Positions 24,542-32,548 of a stretch of DNA of 34,885 nt are shown here, piece by piece. The position numbers and the translations under genes were made by a program. Under the pieces are notes generated by a model. The model was not told the DNA's origin, made no database searches, and saw nothing but the letters and a program-made list of their open reading frames with translations. Source of the DNA: Ignavibacteriaceae bacterium (GTDB lineage: Bacteria; Bacteroidota; Ignavibacteria; Ignavibacteriales; Ignavibacteriaceae); assembly GCA_013388525.1 (NCBI GenBank), contig JACAFA010000244.1:1-34885 (forward strand), in the 5' to 3' direction. Numbering within the stretch: position 1 is the first letter of the stretch; each line of letters begins with the position of its first letter.

Positions 24542-26959
24542 ATGGCCGTAAAGAAAAAAAACGGAAATGGTAAAAGAAATAATTCTGACAGGAACTATTT
24601 CAACTTGTCTTCTGAAAAGAAAAAAAGAATTGCCGGCATTTTTTTGATTCTTCTCTCAATCTTTATTTCTCTCTGCATAATTTCTTACAGTAGAAAAGAT
24701 GAAGTACTGCTTGTTAACTCTATTTTTTCCGGAGTTGAAACTCACAACTGGCTTGGCATTGTTGGTGCACATTTTTCTTATTTCTTTATTAAAACTACAA
24801 TAGGTTACTTCTCGATAGTATTCTCCGTGATAATGTTTTTATGGGGAATTTCCTTCTTTAAAAAATTTACTTTCAAAACTTTAATTCACACAACGAATTT
24901 TTTATTAATAATTGGACTCACATTAGCTTCATTTTTTGGTGTCTTGAAAGCTGGTCTTGATTTTTTACCCGGTTCAAAAGAACTCAGGGGAAACATTGGC
25001 GATTATCTCGGAATCTGGCTTGGTAGTTTATTCGGGACAGCAGGGAGTATTCTCTTCCTTCTTTTTGTTTCTGCTACCGTACTCATTTTTGCTTTTGATG
25101 TTAAAATCGAAAACATATTTCAATTTATTAAAAATATGTTTGCTACAGGTGATGAAAGCAAAATAAAGATTGTTAAGAAGGAAGAAGAAGAGGATGAATC
25201 AAATCTTGAAAAAATTAAAAAGTCCGGTAAAGAAAAGAAAAAACCAATTGTCGTTGATGAAGAAGATCTTTCTGCTGAAGAATTAATGGAAGAAGAAGCT
25301 GAAGCACAAACTCGGATTCAAATCATCAGAAAAGCAGATACCGAAATAATGGAAGATGATGAAATCTCGGTAAGTGACAGGAAAAAAGTAGATCTCGAAA
25401 AAACAGGTGAACTGCCCGCTGAAAAATTTGTTGATAATGAAGAAGGAAAACTTCCTGATCCATGGGAAGAAGATTTAAACTATGAACTTCCTGGTCTGGA
25501 TTTACTTCAACCTGCAGCAGCTGAAGACATCAAAGTTGCAGAGGAAGAATTAACCCGTAATGCAGAATTGCTTAAGGACAAACTGAAACTTTTTGATATT
25601 GAAATTCAGAATATTTCTGTTACTCCCGGTCCCGTTGTTACTCTTTATGAAATAGTTCCGGCTCCCGGTGTTAAGATTAGTAAAATTGTCGGACTTGAAA
25701 ATGATATTGCTCTTGCTCTTTCAGCAAGAGGAATCAGAATTATTGCACCCATTCCGGGAAAAGGCGCAATCGGGGTTGAAATACCAAACGCTGAGGCAGC
25801 AATTGTAAATGCACGTGCCGTTCTTGGTAAAGTGCGGGAATCAAAAATGCAATTGCCATTATCTCTTGGAAAAACTATTAGCGGCGATGTTTATCTTACA
25901 GATCTTTCACTAATGCCGCATCTTTTAATTGCAGGTTCAACCGGTTCAGGAAAAAGCGTTGGAATAAATATGATAATCAGCAGTTTACTGTATTCAAAAA
26001 TTCCGGCCGATGTAAAATTTATTCTTGTTGATCCCAAAAAAATAGAACTTTCATTCTACAATAAATTAAGAAGACACTATCTGGCAGTTTCACCGGATAT
26101 TGATGAAGAGATAATCACTGTTCCACAGAACGCTGTATTAATGTTGAAATCTGTAGAAATCGAGATGGAAAAAAGATACGACCGTCTTGCAAAAGCCGGT
26201 GTGCGGAATATTGTTGACTATAATAAGAAAGTTGATAACCCGAAAACCAAACCGCACGATACTGAATCAATCAAACATCATCATTTGCCATATCTGATTG
26301 TAGTGATTGATGAACTTGCTGATCTGATGATTACTGCAGGCAGGGAAGTCGAGGAACCGATTACAAGGCTTGCACAGCTTGCCCGTGCTGTTGGAATTCA
26401 TCTTGTGCTTGCAACGCAAAGACCATCTGTAAATGTTATCACAGGACTAATAAAAGCCAACTTCAGTTCAAGGATTGCTTATCAGGTTGCTACAAAGATT
26501 GACTCAAGAACAATTCTTGATATGAATGGTGCCGAGCAATTGCTTGGCAGAGGTGATATGTTGTTTCTTCCAACAGGATCACCTAAACCCATAAGAATTC
26601 AGAATGCATTTATTTCTACCGATGAAGTTGAGAACATAACGAACTATATTTACTCTCAGCCGTCTTATTCAAAACCATATTATTTGCCTTCGATATATGA
26701 AAAGAAAAAAGGTTCTTCTTCAGGATTTTCTGCAGACCTTGATCCGATGTTCGAAGAGGCAGCAAAAGTAATCGTTCGCCATCAACAGGGATCCGTTTCG
26801 CTTTTGCAGAGAAAGTTAAAATTAGGATATTCACGTGCCGCAAGAATCGTTGATCAGCTTGAAGATGCGGGAATTGTAGGACCAAATGATGGCAGCAAAG
26901 CAAGGCAGGTTCTGGTTGAAAATGAAGAACAGCTTGAAACAGTTTTAAGATCACTCTAA
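24542..26959 (+). CDS. ftsK: DNA translocase FtsK/SpoIIIE
   Basis: FtsK pumps DNA through the closing division septum and helps resolve chromosome dimers. The 805 residues begin with four predicted transmembrane helices (about 30-200), including IAGIFLILLSIFISLCIISY. A charged, Glu/Lys-rich linker follows (about 210-330). The motor domain has Walker A GSTGSGKS starting at residue 465 and Walker B LIVVIDELADLMI with D590. The C-terminal gamma winged-helix domain, which reads DNA polarity sequences, begins at DPMFEEAAKVIVRHQQGSVS and includes LQRKLKLGYSRAARIVDQLE. It lies 15 bases after comB and 13 before lolA. The linker is short compared with E. coli FtsK and nearer to SpoIIIE. Confidence 0.97.
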   Translation: MAVKKKNGNGKRNNSDRNYFNLSSEKKKRIAGIFLILLSIFISLCIISYSRKDEVLLVNSIFSGVETHNWLGIVGAHFSYFFIKTTIGYFSIVFSVIMFLWGISFFKKFTFKTLIHTTNFLLIIGLTLASFFGVLKAGLDFLPGSKELRGNIGDYLGIWLGSLFGTAGSILFLLFVSATVLIFAFDVKIENIFQFIKNMFATGDESKIKIVKKEEEEDESNLEKIKKSGKEKKKPIVVDEEDLSAEELMEEEAEAQTRIQIIRKADTEIMEDDEISVSDRKKVDLEKTGELPAEKFVDNEEGKLPDPWEEDLNYELPGLDLLQPAAAEDIKVAEEELTRNAELLKDKLKLFDIEIQNISVTPGPVVTLYEIVPAPGVKISKIVGLENDIALALSARGIRIIAPIPGKGAIGVEIPNAEAAIVNARAVLGKVRESKMQLPLSLGKTISGDVYLTDLSLMPHLLIAGSTGSGKSVGINMIISSLLYSKIPADVKFILVDPKKIELSFYNKLRRHYLAVSPDIDEEIITVPQNAVLMLKSVEIEMEKRYDRLAKAGVRNIVDYNKKVDNPKTKPHDTESIKHHHLPYLIVVIDELADLMITAGREVEEPITRLAQLARAVGIHLVLATQRPSVNVITGLIKANFSSRIAYQVATKIDSRTILDMNGAEQLLGRGDMLFLPTGSPKPIRIQNAFISTDEVENITNYIYSQPSYSKPYYLPSIYEKKKGSSSGFSADLDPMFEEAAKVIVRHQQGSVSLLQRKLKLGYSRAARIVDQLEDAGIVGPNDGSKARQVLVENEEQLETVLRSL

Positions 26960-26972
26960 TAAAGGAAAGTTG

Positions 26973-27581
26973 ATGATTACCAGAATATTTATATCAATAT
27001 TATTTATTTTATTTTCTGTTAGCTTTGGCACAGCTCAGGAAAACGCAAGTGTTCTTTTGAAGAACATTCAGGATAAGTTTAGTTCCATGGATGATATTTC
27101 TGCGCATATAGTACAGTCTGTAAATAATAAAGTTAATCTTAAAGGAAAAGTTTTTTATAAGAAAGAAAATCATCTCAGATTTGAGTTTGAAAATGCACTG
27201 ATTATTTCAGATGGAGAAGCTTCCTGGAATTACAATAAAAAGCAGGATAAAGTAATAATCACTGATTTTGATACCGAAGGAAATAAAATCCTTTCAATAC
27301 GGGAGTTGATTTTTGAATATCCAGAAAATTGCAAAATGAATGCATTTGAATCCGAAAGCAGCAAAGTTCTCGAGTTAACTCCATTGGAAGATACTTTCAG
27401 TTTTAAATCGGTTAAAATATTTATTGATTCAGAATACTTAATCACAAAAGTTTTAATCGATGATCCTGCAACCGGGAATATTCAGTTAGAACTTTCAAAT
27501 TATAAAATAAACCAAAACTTGCCTGATAGTTATTTCCAATTTTCTCCGCCCGAAGGAAGCCAGGTTATTGATCTCAGATAA
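26973..27581 (+). CDS. lolA: LolA-like outer-membrane lipoprotein carrier
   Basis: LolA carries lipoproteins through the periplasm to the outer membrane. The 202-residue protein has a Sec signal peptide (ITRIFISILFILFSVSFG, cleavage probably after TAQ) and the LolA fold pattern: an opening helix LLKNIQDKFSSMDDISAHIV, successive strands such as GKVFYKKENHLRFEF, NALIISDGEASWNYNKKQDK, and a C-terminal SYFQFSPPEGSQVIDL. I chose ATG 26973; a TTG three bases earlier would add one residue. AAAGGA lies six bases before. It follows ftsK, an arrangement seen in other Gram-negative bacteria, and its end overlaps the next start by 14 bases. Confidence 0.85.
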   Translation: MITRIFISILFILFSVSFGTAQENASVLLKNIQDKFSSMDDISAHIVQSVNNKVNLKGKVFYKKENHLRFEFENALIISDGEASWNYNKKQDKVIITDFDTEGNKILSIRELIFEYPENCKMNAFESESSKVLELTPLEDTFSFKSVKIFIDSEYLITKVLIDDPATGNIQLELSNYKINQNLPDSYFQFSPPEGSQVIDLR

Positions 27582-28623
27582 TTCAAAAAAAATACCGGCT
27601 TTAAGAGGACTGATTAATTTTTCTTTCTCAATCGGATTGGCCGTACTTTTCTTATACCTTGCTTTCGCCGATGTTAACTTCGGAGAAGTTATGGAAATTG
27701 TTTCTCATGCATCTTTACTCTGGGTGATAATATTTGCTTTGTCCATAATGCTTGGTCATTATATAAGAGCATTAAGGTGGAAATATATTTTGCATTCAGT
27801 AAAACCAGATATAAAGATGTGGAATTTATTTGGTGCACTGATGATTGGTTATGGAGTTAATTGCGTAACTCCCAAGCTTGGTGAAGTTACACGTGCAATT
27901 ATGATTGGACGATACGAAAACCTTTCCCGATCTTCTATGTTCGGAACTGTTATTGTTGAAAGAGTAATTGATATTATTTCGATGGGTTTGGCAGTTTTGA
28001 TTTCTGCATTTATCTGGAGTTCAAGCCTCTACGAAGCTTTCCCATGGCTTGAAGCGACGTTATATATTTCAGCGATAGCATTATTTGTTATTCTTCTGAT
28101 GATATATCTCTCCGTAAAGTTTCAGGAAAAATTTTATGGATATGTTATAAAGCTTGTTGGAAAAATTTCTTCCAATCTTGCTGAACGTCTTGCCTACATT
28201 CTTGAGATGTTGATTCAGGGTTTTACTACCATAAAAGGCACAAAAAACTTATTACTTACATTTATAACTTCGGTAATAATACTTCTTATCTATGCTCTAA
28301 CTTCATATTTTGGATTTTTTATGCTTGATATGCAATCAGGAAACAACATTACATTTTCAATGGGCTGGATTGTTATGAGCATTAGCGCAATAGGTGTTGT
28401 TATTCCGACACCGGGCGCAACAGGTTCTTATCACGCACTTGCAAAAAATACTCTTGTATTACTTTTTGGATTTGGAGAAATAATTAGTGCGGCTTATGCT
28501 TTCCTTACACACATTATTTCTTACATTTTATTTATTCTTGTTGCACTGATTATGTACTTCGCACTTAACAAACAGCACTCCAGTATTTTAAATCTCTTTA
28601 AAACAAATTCTGAGGAAGCATGA
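27568..28623 (+). CDS. Flippase-like integral membrane protein (UPF0104 / LPG-synthase TM family)
   Basis: The 351-residue protein has about eight hydrophobic helices and matches the lysylphosphatidylglycerol-synthase transmembrane family (PF03706, YbhN-like). Typical segments are ALRWKYILHSVKPDIKMWNL, GYGVNCVTPKLGEVTRAIMI, the ERVIDII motif, and VVIPTPGATGSYHALAKN near the end. Members without the synthase domain are thought to move lipids or lipid-linked substrates, but most are untested. The start is TTG at 27568, inside the end of lolA, with AGGAAG just upstream; the frame has no closer ATG. The stop overlaps the next gene's ATG in ATGA, so the two are coupled. The substrate is unknown. 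Confidence 0.82.
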   Translation: MISDNSKKIPALRGLINFSFSIGLAVLFLYLAFADVNFGEVMEIVSHASLLWVIIFALSIMLGHYIRALRWKYILHSVKPDIKMWNLFGALMIGYGVNCVTPKLGEVTRAIMIGRYENLSRSSMFGTVIVERVIDIISMGLAVLISAFIWSSSLYEAFPWLEATLYISAIALFVILLMIYLSVKFQEKFYGYVIKLVGKISSNLAERLAYILEMLIQGFTTIKGTKNLLLTFITSVIILLIYALTSYFGFFMLDMQSGNNITFSMGWIVMSISAIGVVIPTPGATGSYHALAKNTLVLLFGFGEIISAAYAFLTHIISYILFILVALIMYFALNKQHSSILNLFKTNSEEA

Positions 28624-29282
28624 AAAAAACAAAACTTTTATTATTACTCTTTGTTGTTTCCAATTTTTCATTAGCTCAGATTGAACTAAAAGGTACGATG
28701 GGAATTAATTTTTTAAGTATTCCTTCTGTTCAGGATTATATTAACGAAAATTATGCTCCTTCAAATGCTCAGCTTGGTACATTTAGTTCGGCTGTTATCT
28801 TCACCGGCGAAGCCGGGACATTTTTAAGCAAGCCGTTTGAATTAAGCGTTGAAATTCCATATCAGATTTATTCATATACAGAGAATGTTGGTGTTGGACA
28901 GTATGAACTTGCTTATAATTTGATATTACCTTCAGTGATGGCATATTATGTAATATGGGGAAGTGGTTACAATGTTAAGTTTGGTGGTGGTGCTGGTGTT
29001 CGTTTTGTAAATGTAACTGAGAGTAAAAAATGGCAGGGAACTGAAGATTCATTTAGCTCGGTTGGTTTTGGAGGGCTTTTGCGTATCGAAGCAAATACTG
29101 CACTTGCCGAGAATGTTTATGCAAATATAGGCGCAGATTTAAGGTATGATGTCAACGGAGAACCTGAAAATAGTAATGGCAGTACATTAGAAAATTTTGT
29201 GAAAGGAGAAAAAGTAAACTTCAATACTTTTGCTCTCGGTGTTAAGCTTGGTATTTCTTATTTAATCGGAGGAAGTAATTGA
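28620..29282 (+). CDS. Predicted outer-membrane beta-barrel protein in the flippase-uppP run
   Basis: A 220-residue protein with a Sec signal peptide (KKTKLLLLLFVVSNFSL, cleavage likely after AQ). It is followed by alternating strands and Gly/aromatic-rich segments such as YNVKFGGGAGVRFVNV, SVGFGGLLRIEANTAL, NVYANIGADLRYDVNG and FALGVKLGISYLIGG. These fit a small eight-stranded barrel, but I recognise no named family. Its start overlaps the flippase-like gene (ATGA), and its stop overlaps the uppP start (TTGA), so it is made together with two inner-membrane lipid-handling proteins. A role in envelope lipid or glycan handling is inferred from context only. Confidence 0.75.
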   Translation: MKKTKLLLLLFVVSNFSLAQIELKGTMGINFLSIPSVQDYINENYAPSNAQLGTFSSAVIFTGEAGTFLSKPFELSVEIPYQIYSYTENVGVGQYELAYNLILPSVMAYYVIWGSGYNVKFGGGAGVRFVNVTESKKWQGTEDSFSSVGFGGLLRIEANTALAENVYANIGADLRYDVNGEPENSNGSTLENFVKGEKVNFNTFALGVKLGISYLIGGSN

Positions 29283-30127
29283 ACTTACTTGAAGCAATCG
29301 TTCTCGGAATTGTTCAGGGATTAACGGAGTTTCTCCCGATAAGCAGCACGGGTCATTTAACACTTACCGGTAAATTTATGAATCTTATTTCGCAAGATCA
29401 TCCCAAGCAATGGACATCATTCATCGCAGTAATTCAACTTGGAACTATGCTGGCGGTTCTTATTTATTTCTGGAAAGATCTGTTAAATATATTAAAAGAC
29501 TTTGTTCACGATAATATCTTTAAACCGGTTAAGTATTCTGAGCAGAACCTGAATTCAAAACTTGGCTGGCTGATAATTATTGGAACTATTCCGGTTGTCA
29601 TAATTGGTCTTGCATTCAAAGATGCAATTGAAGGTGCGTTAACAAAAAATCTTTATGTAATTGCAGCAAGCCTTATTGTTCTGGCGCTAATATTAGCTTT
29701 GGCAGAGAAGATTGCTAAGTTCAAAAAAGATTTAGTTGATATTACAATATTAGATTCATTAGTAATAGGAATTGCACAGGCAATATCACTTATTCCCGGC
29801 TCATCAAGATCAGGGACAACAATTACTGCAGGATTATTTGTCGGACTAAACCGTGAAGCTGCGGCAAGATTTTCTTTTTTGCTCAGCGTTCCTGCTGTGC
29901 TTGCAAGTGGAGTTTTACAGCTTTATGAAGCTCTGAAATTTATTGATCACAACATGGCAATAAATATTATTGTTGCAACAATTGTCTCAGGCATCAGCGG
30001 TTATCTTGCGATAGATTTCCTATTAAAATATCTCAGAAAAAACAGCACAATCATTTTTATATTTTATAGAATAGCTTTAGGAATTTTTATTTTAATCTTA
30101 TTAATAAACAATATCATTCAACCATAA
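29279..30127 (+). CDS. uppP: Undecaprenyl-diphosphatase UppP (BacA family)
   Basis: UppP removes a phosphate from undecaprenyl diphosphate, restoring the carrier lipid for peptidoglycan and surface-glycan synthesis. The 282-residue membrane protein shows the family motifs: GIVQGLTEFLPISSTGHL (Q13 and E17 in the E/QxxxE motif, S22, H26) and IPGSSRSGTTITAGL with R177. About eight transmembrane helices follow the BacA pattern. The start is TTG at 29279, overlapping the previous stop as TTGA. GGAGG six bases upstream makes this start convincing. It follows the barrel gene and precedes the cyclophilin gene after 14 bases. Confidence 0.95.
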   Translation: MNLLEAIVLGIVQGLTEFLPISSTGHLTLTGKFMNLISQDHPKQWTSFIAVIQLGTMLAVLIYFWKDLLNILKDFVHDNIFKPVKYSEQNLNSKLGWLIIIGTIPVVIIGLAFKDAIEGALTKNLYVIAASLIVLALILALAEKIAKFKKDLVDITILDSLVIGIAQAISLIPGSSRSGTTITAGLFVGLNREAAARFSFLLSVPAVLASGVLQLYEALKFIDHNMAINIIVATIVSGISGYLAIDFLLKYLRKNSTIIFIFYRIALGIFILILLINNIIQP

Positions 30128-30141
30128 TAACGGAGGTATAA

Positions 30142-30732
30142 ATGAAACATTTAATGATTGGTCTGATTATTTCACTTGCAACCCTTGCCTGCAATGCTCA
30201 GGAAGAGGGTAAAGTTGAAACAAAACAAACACAAACAAAAGAAGAAAGTAAGGAGATAACAGTGGCTGTAATTAAAACAAATATGGGAACAATTGAGATT
30301 GAATTGTTCGCAAAGGAAACGCCGAAGACTGTTGAAAATTTTGTTGGTCTTGCTAATAAGGGTTATTACAATGGTGTAATATTCCACAGAGTAATTGATA
30401 ACTTTATGATTCAGGGCGGCGATCCAACCGGAACCGGAAGAGGCGGTGAAAGTTTTTGGGGTGGAAAATTTGCTGATGAAATTGTTCCTTCATTGAAACA
30501 TGATCAGCCCGGAATTCTTTCTATGGCAAATGCAGGTCCAAACACAAATGGCAGTCAGTTTTTTATTACTGTAGTTCCAACTCCATGGCTCGATGGCAAA
30601 CACACAGTTTTCGGAAAAGTTATAAACGGAATGGATGTCGTTTATGCAATCAGCAAAGTAGCAACATCAAAGCCCGGTGATAAACCTCTTAAAGATGTTG
30701 TGATGGAAACTGTTACGATAGAAAAAAGATAA
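30142..30732 (+). CDS. Cyclophilin-type peptidyl-prolyl isomerase, exported (probable lipoprotein)
   Basis: The enzyme speeds cis-trans isomerisation of prolyl bonds and probably helps fold envelope proteins. The 196-residue protein starts with a signal sequence ending in TLAC (Cys17), which fits a lipobox; cleavage after NAQ by the ordinary signal peptidase is an alternative. A Gln/Glu/Lys-rich spacer follows to about residue 40. The cyclophilin domain then has [33 protein letters not shown], the [16 protein letters not shown] core and [12 protein letters not shown]. The family's conserved Arg, Phe, Gln and Trp residues are visible. GGAGG precedes the ATG. It is the last gene in the envelope run. 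Confidence 0.93.
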   Translation: MKHLMIGLIISLATLACNAQEEGKVETKQTQTKEESKEITVAVIKTNMGTIEIELFAKETPKTVENFVGLANKGYYNGVIFHRVIDNFMIQGGDPTGTGRGGESFWGGKFADEIVPSLKHDQPGILSMANAGPNTNGSQFFITVVPTPWLDGKHTVFGKVINGMDVVYAISKVATSKPGDKPLKDVVMETVTIEKR

Positions 30733-30746
30733 AAAAGCATTTTCCG

Positions 30747-30779
30747 ACCGATACTATCGCATCCGGCGATAGTATCGGT
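30747..30779. repeat. Perfect 14-bp stem palindrome upstream of the symporter
   Basis: ACCGATACTATCGC, loop ATCCG, GCGATAGTATCGGT. It fills most of the gap between the cyclophilin stop (30732) and the symporter ATG (30791). No T-rich tail follows, so it is not a standard terminator. It may be a dispersed palindromic repeat or a 5' structure. Confidence 0.7.
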
Positions 30780-30790
30780 TAAGTTTGAGT

Positions 30791-32305
30791 ATGAAGCAAG
30801 AAGAATTCTTCTCTTCCCGCTGGGCACTGATCATTGCTACAATTGGAATCGCTGTTGGTACCGGCAACATCTGGAGATTTTCGAGAGTAGTTGCACAAAA
30901 CGGCGGCGGTTCTTTCCTTATTCCATGGGTAATATTTCTTTTAATCTGGTCTGTTCCATTAATCATTGCCGAGTTTGCAATTGGTAAATCCTCAAGAATG
31001 GGACCTGTTGCTGCAGTATCAAAAACTGCCGGCAAACAATTTGGATGGATGGGTGCCTGGATTGTATTCGTTTCAACTGCTATAATGTTTTATTATTCGG
31101 TTGTTACAGGCTGGTGTATCAGGTATTTTTTCTCGGCAGCCTCTGGAAATCTATTTGATACTTCCGAACACTTAATTTACTGGAACGAATTTGCCGCGAG
31201 TTACCAGCCGCTTCTCTTTCATTTCGCAGCGATGTTTCTAGTTGCACTTGTTGTTATGAGAGGCATAACCAAAGGAATTGAAAAGGTAACCAAGCTGCTC
31301 GTACCCTCATTGCTTGTTATACTTTTACTTTTATTTGTGCGGGCAATAACTCTTCCAAATGCAATTGAAGGAATAAAATATTTTTTTACACCTGATATCA
31401 ATGTGATTCTGGATTACAAAGTCTGGCTGAATGCACTCACTCAAAATGCATGGGATACCGGAGCTGGATGGGGACTAATTTTAGCATACGCGGTCTATAT
31501 GAGAAAGAAAGAAGATATTTCAATCAATGCAGCATTAATCGGGTTTGGGAACAACAGTGTTTCTCTTATAGCAGGCATTACAATTTTTTCAACTGTATTT
31601 GCACTGAGTTCTATTGACTTGCCTGCCGGACAGTCAGATGCAATGCAGCAGGTAACACAATCCGGTCCGGCGAATACCGGCTTAACATTTATTTATCTGC
31701 CAGTGCTGTTCACAAAACTTTCAGATAGTAGTTTAATAAATACATTCTTTGCCTCACTTTTCTTTCTTGCATTGTTTTTCGCAGCATTTACTTCATTAAT
31801 ATCAATGGTTGAACTTGCGACAAGAACTTTAATTGATTTTGGAATCAACAGGAAAAAATCAATAATCACAATTGCCTCAATTGGATTTTTACTTGGTATT
31901 CCTTCAGCTTTAGATTTAAATTTTCTTGTCAATCAGGATTGGGTGTGGGGAGTTGGGCTGATTCTCAGTGGTGCATTTATTTCTTTTTCAATAATAAAGT
32001 ACGGCGTTGATAAATTCAGAACGGAGATTATCAATGGATACGGCAGCGATGTTAAAATTGGCAAATGGTATAATTATGTTATCGGTATTTTAGTCCCAAT
32101 CCAGGTGGTGGTTTTAGTTAGCTGGTGGCTTATTTCTTCAATAGGTTGGGATGAACAATGGTGGAATCCCTTCCACGCAGAAAATTTTGGAACGGTTATT
32201 TTTCAGTGGGCAATCATTCTGGTTTTGTTTTTTGTATTAAATAAAACGATGATTGAGCGAATATTTAGGGTAAATTCCAATACTCAAATAACAAGCTCCA
32301 AATAA
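30791..32305 (+). CDS. Sodium:neurotransmitter symporter (SNF/NSS) family transporter
   Basis: A 504-residue transporter of the LeuT-type NSS family that would import an amino acid or similar compound with sodium. The signature SRWALIIATIGIAVGTGNIW covers the first helix, with its unwound sodium/substrate site. QNGGGSFLIPWVIFLLIW follows, then about 11-12 helices in total, including AWDTGAGWGLILAYAVYM in the middle. I use ATG 30791; an in-frame TTG at 30785 is possible. No ribosome-binding sequence is visible and a hairpin ends 11 bases upstream. The last ten residues (NSNTQITSSK) and the stop are encoded by the left arm of the repeat at 32273-32396, so the original end may have been replaced. 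The small gene at 32426 is probably its partner subunit. The substrate cannot be read from the sequence. Confidence 0.92.
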   Translation: MKQEEFFSSRWALIIATIGIAVGTGNIWRFSRVVAQNGGGSFLIPWVIFLLIWSVPLIIAEFAIGKSSRMGPVAAVSKTAGKQFGWMGAWIVFVSTAIMFYYSVVTGWCIRYFFSAASGNLFDTSEHLIYWNEFAASYQPLLFHFAAMFLVALVVMRGITKGIEKVTKLLVPSLLVILLLLFVRAITLPNAIEGIKYFFTPDINVILDYKVWLNALTQNAWDTGAGWGLILAYAVYMRKKEDISINAALIGFGNNSVSLIAGITIFSTVFALSSIDLPAGQSDAMQQVTQSGPANTGLTFIYLPVLFTKLSDSSLINTFFASLFFLALFFAAFTSLISMVELATRTLIDFGINRKKSIITIASIGFLLGIPSALDLNFLVNQDWVWGVGLILSGAFISFSIIKYGVDKFRTEIINGYGSDVKIGKWYNYVIGILVPIQVVVLVSWWLISSIGWDEQWWNPFHAENFGTVIFQWAIILVLFFVLNKTMIERIFRVNSNTQITSSK

Positions 32306-32396
32306 ATTCCAATAATCAAATCAAAAACAGAGTTTGGAATTTAGTCATTGAAATTTGAATATTATTTGTGATTTGGTTATTGTTATTTGGTGCTTG
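32273..32396. repeat. AT-rich palindromic repeat overlapping the symporter 3' end
   Basis: CAAGCTCCAAATAA (32292-32305) pairs with TTATTTGGTGCTTG (32383-32396), with one mismatch. Pairing continues inward after a small bulge, where CAATAATCAAATCA matches the opposing strand's CAATAACCAAATCA. TTCCAATA-type motifs recur in it. The symporter stop TAA (32303-32305) lies in the left arm. It resembles a type of dispersed AT-rich repeat I recall from other genomes; this needs a search. Confidence 0.65.
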
Positions 32397-32425
32397 CATA
32401 AAATCTTGATGAAGTAATTATTGAT

Positions 32426-32548
32426 ATGAATCTACTCACAATCATAACAGCGGTAATCGTTTTCGGAATAGTCTGGGGAGGATTTGTTTTCTTCCTCAGC
32501 CGTGCACTGAAGTATGAAAAAATGAAGCAGGGAAATGGCAAAGAGTAA
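32426..32548 (+). CDS. metS: MetS-like small subunit of the NSS transporter (40 residues)
   Basis: A short frame runs from ATG 32426 to TAA 32548. It encodes 40 residues: a single hydrophobic helix (LLTIITAVIVFGIVWGGFVF) followed by a basic tail containing FLSRALKYEKMK. The ...GxxWGGFxFxLxxALK pattern matches MetS-type small subunits, single-helix proteins encoded next to bacterial NSS transporters; in Corynebacterium glutamicum MetS is needed for methionine uptake by MetP. It is 120 bases after the symporter, separated by the palindromic repeat, and its last 14 bases overlap the holA start. A weak GAAG lies upstream. Its small size leaves some doubt, but the context is strong. Confidence 0.75.
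   Translation: MNLLTIITAVIVFGIVWGGFVFFLSRALKYEKMKQGNGKE

Noticed and set aside
30785..30790. TTG start for the symporter at 30785
   Set aside because: It adds only two residues and ATG 30791 is the better codon; neither has a ribosome-binding site.
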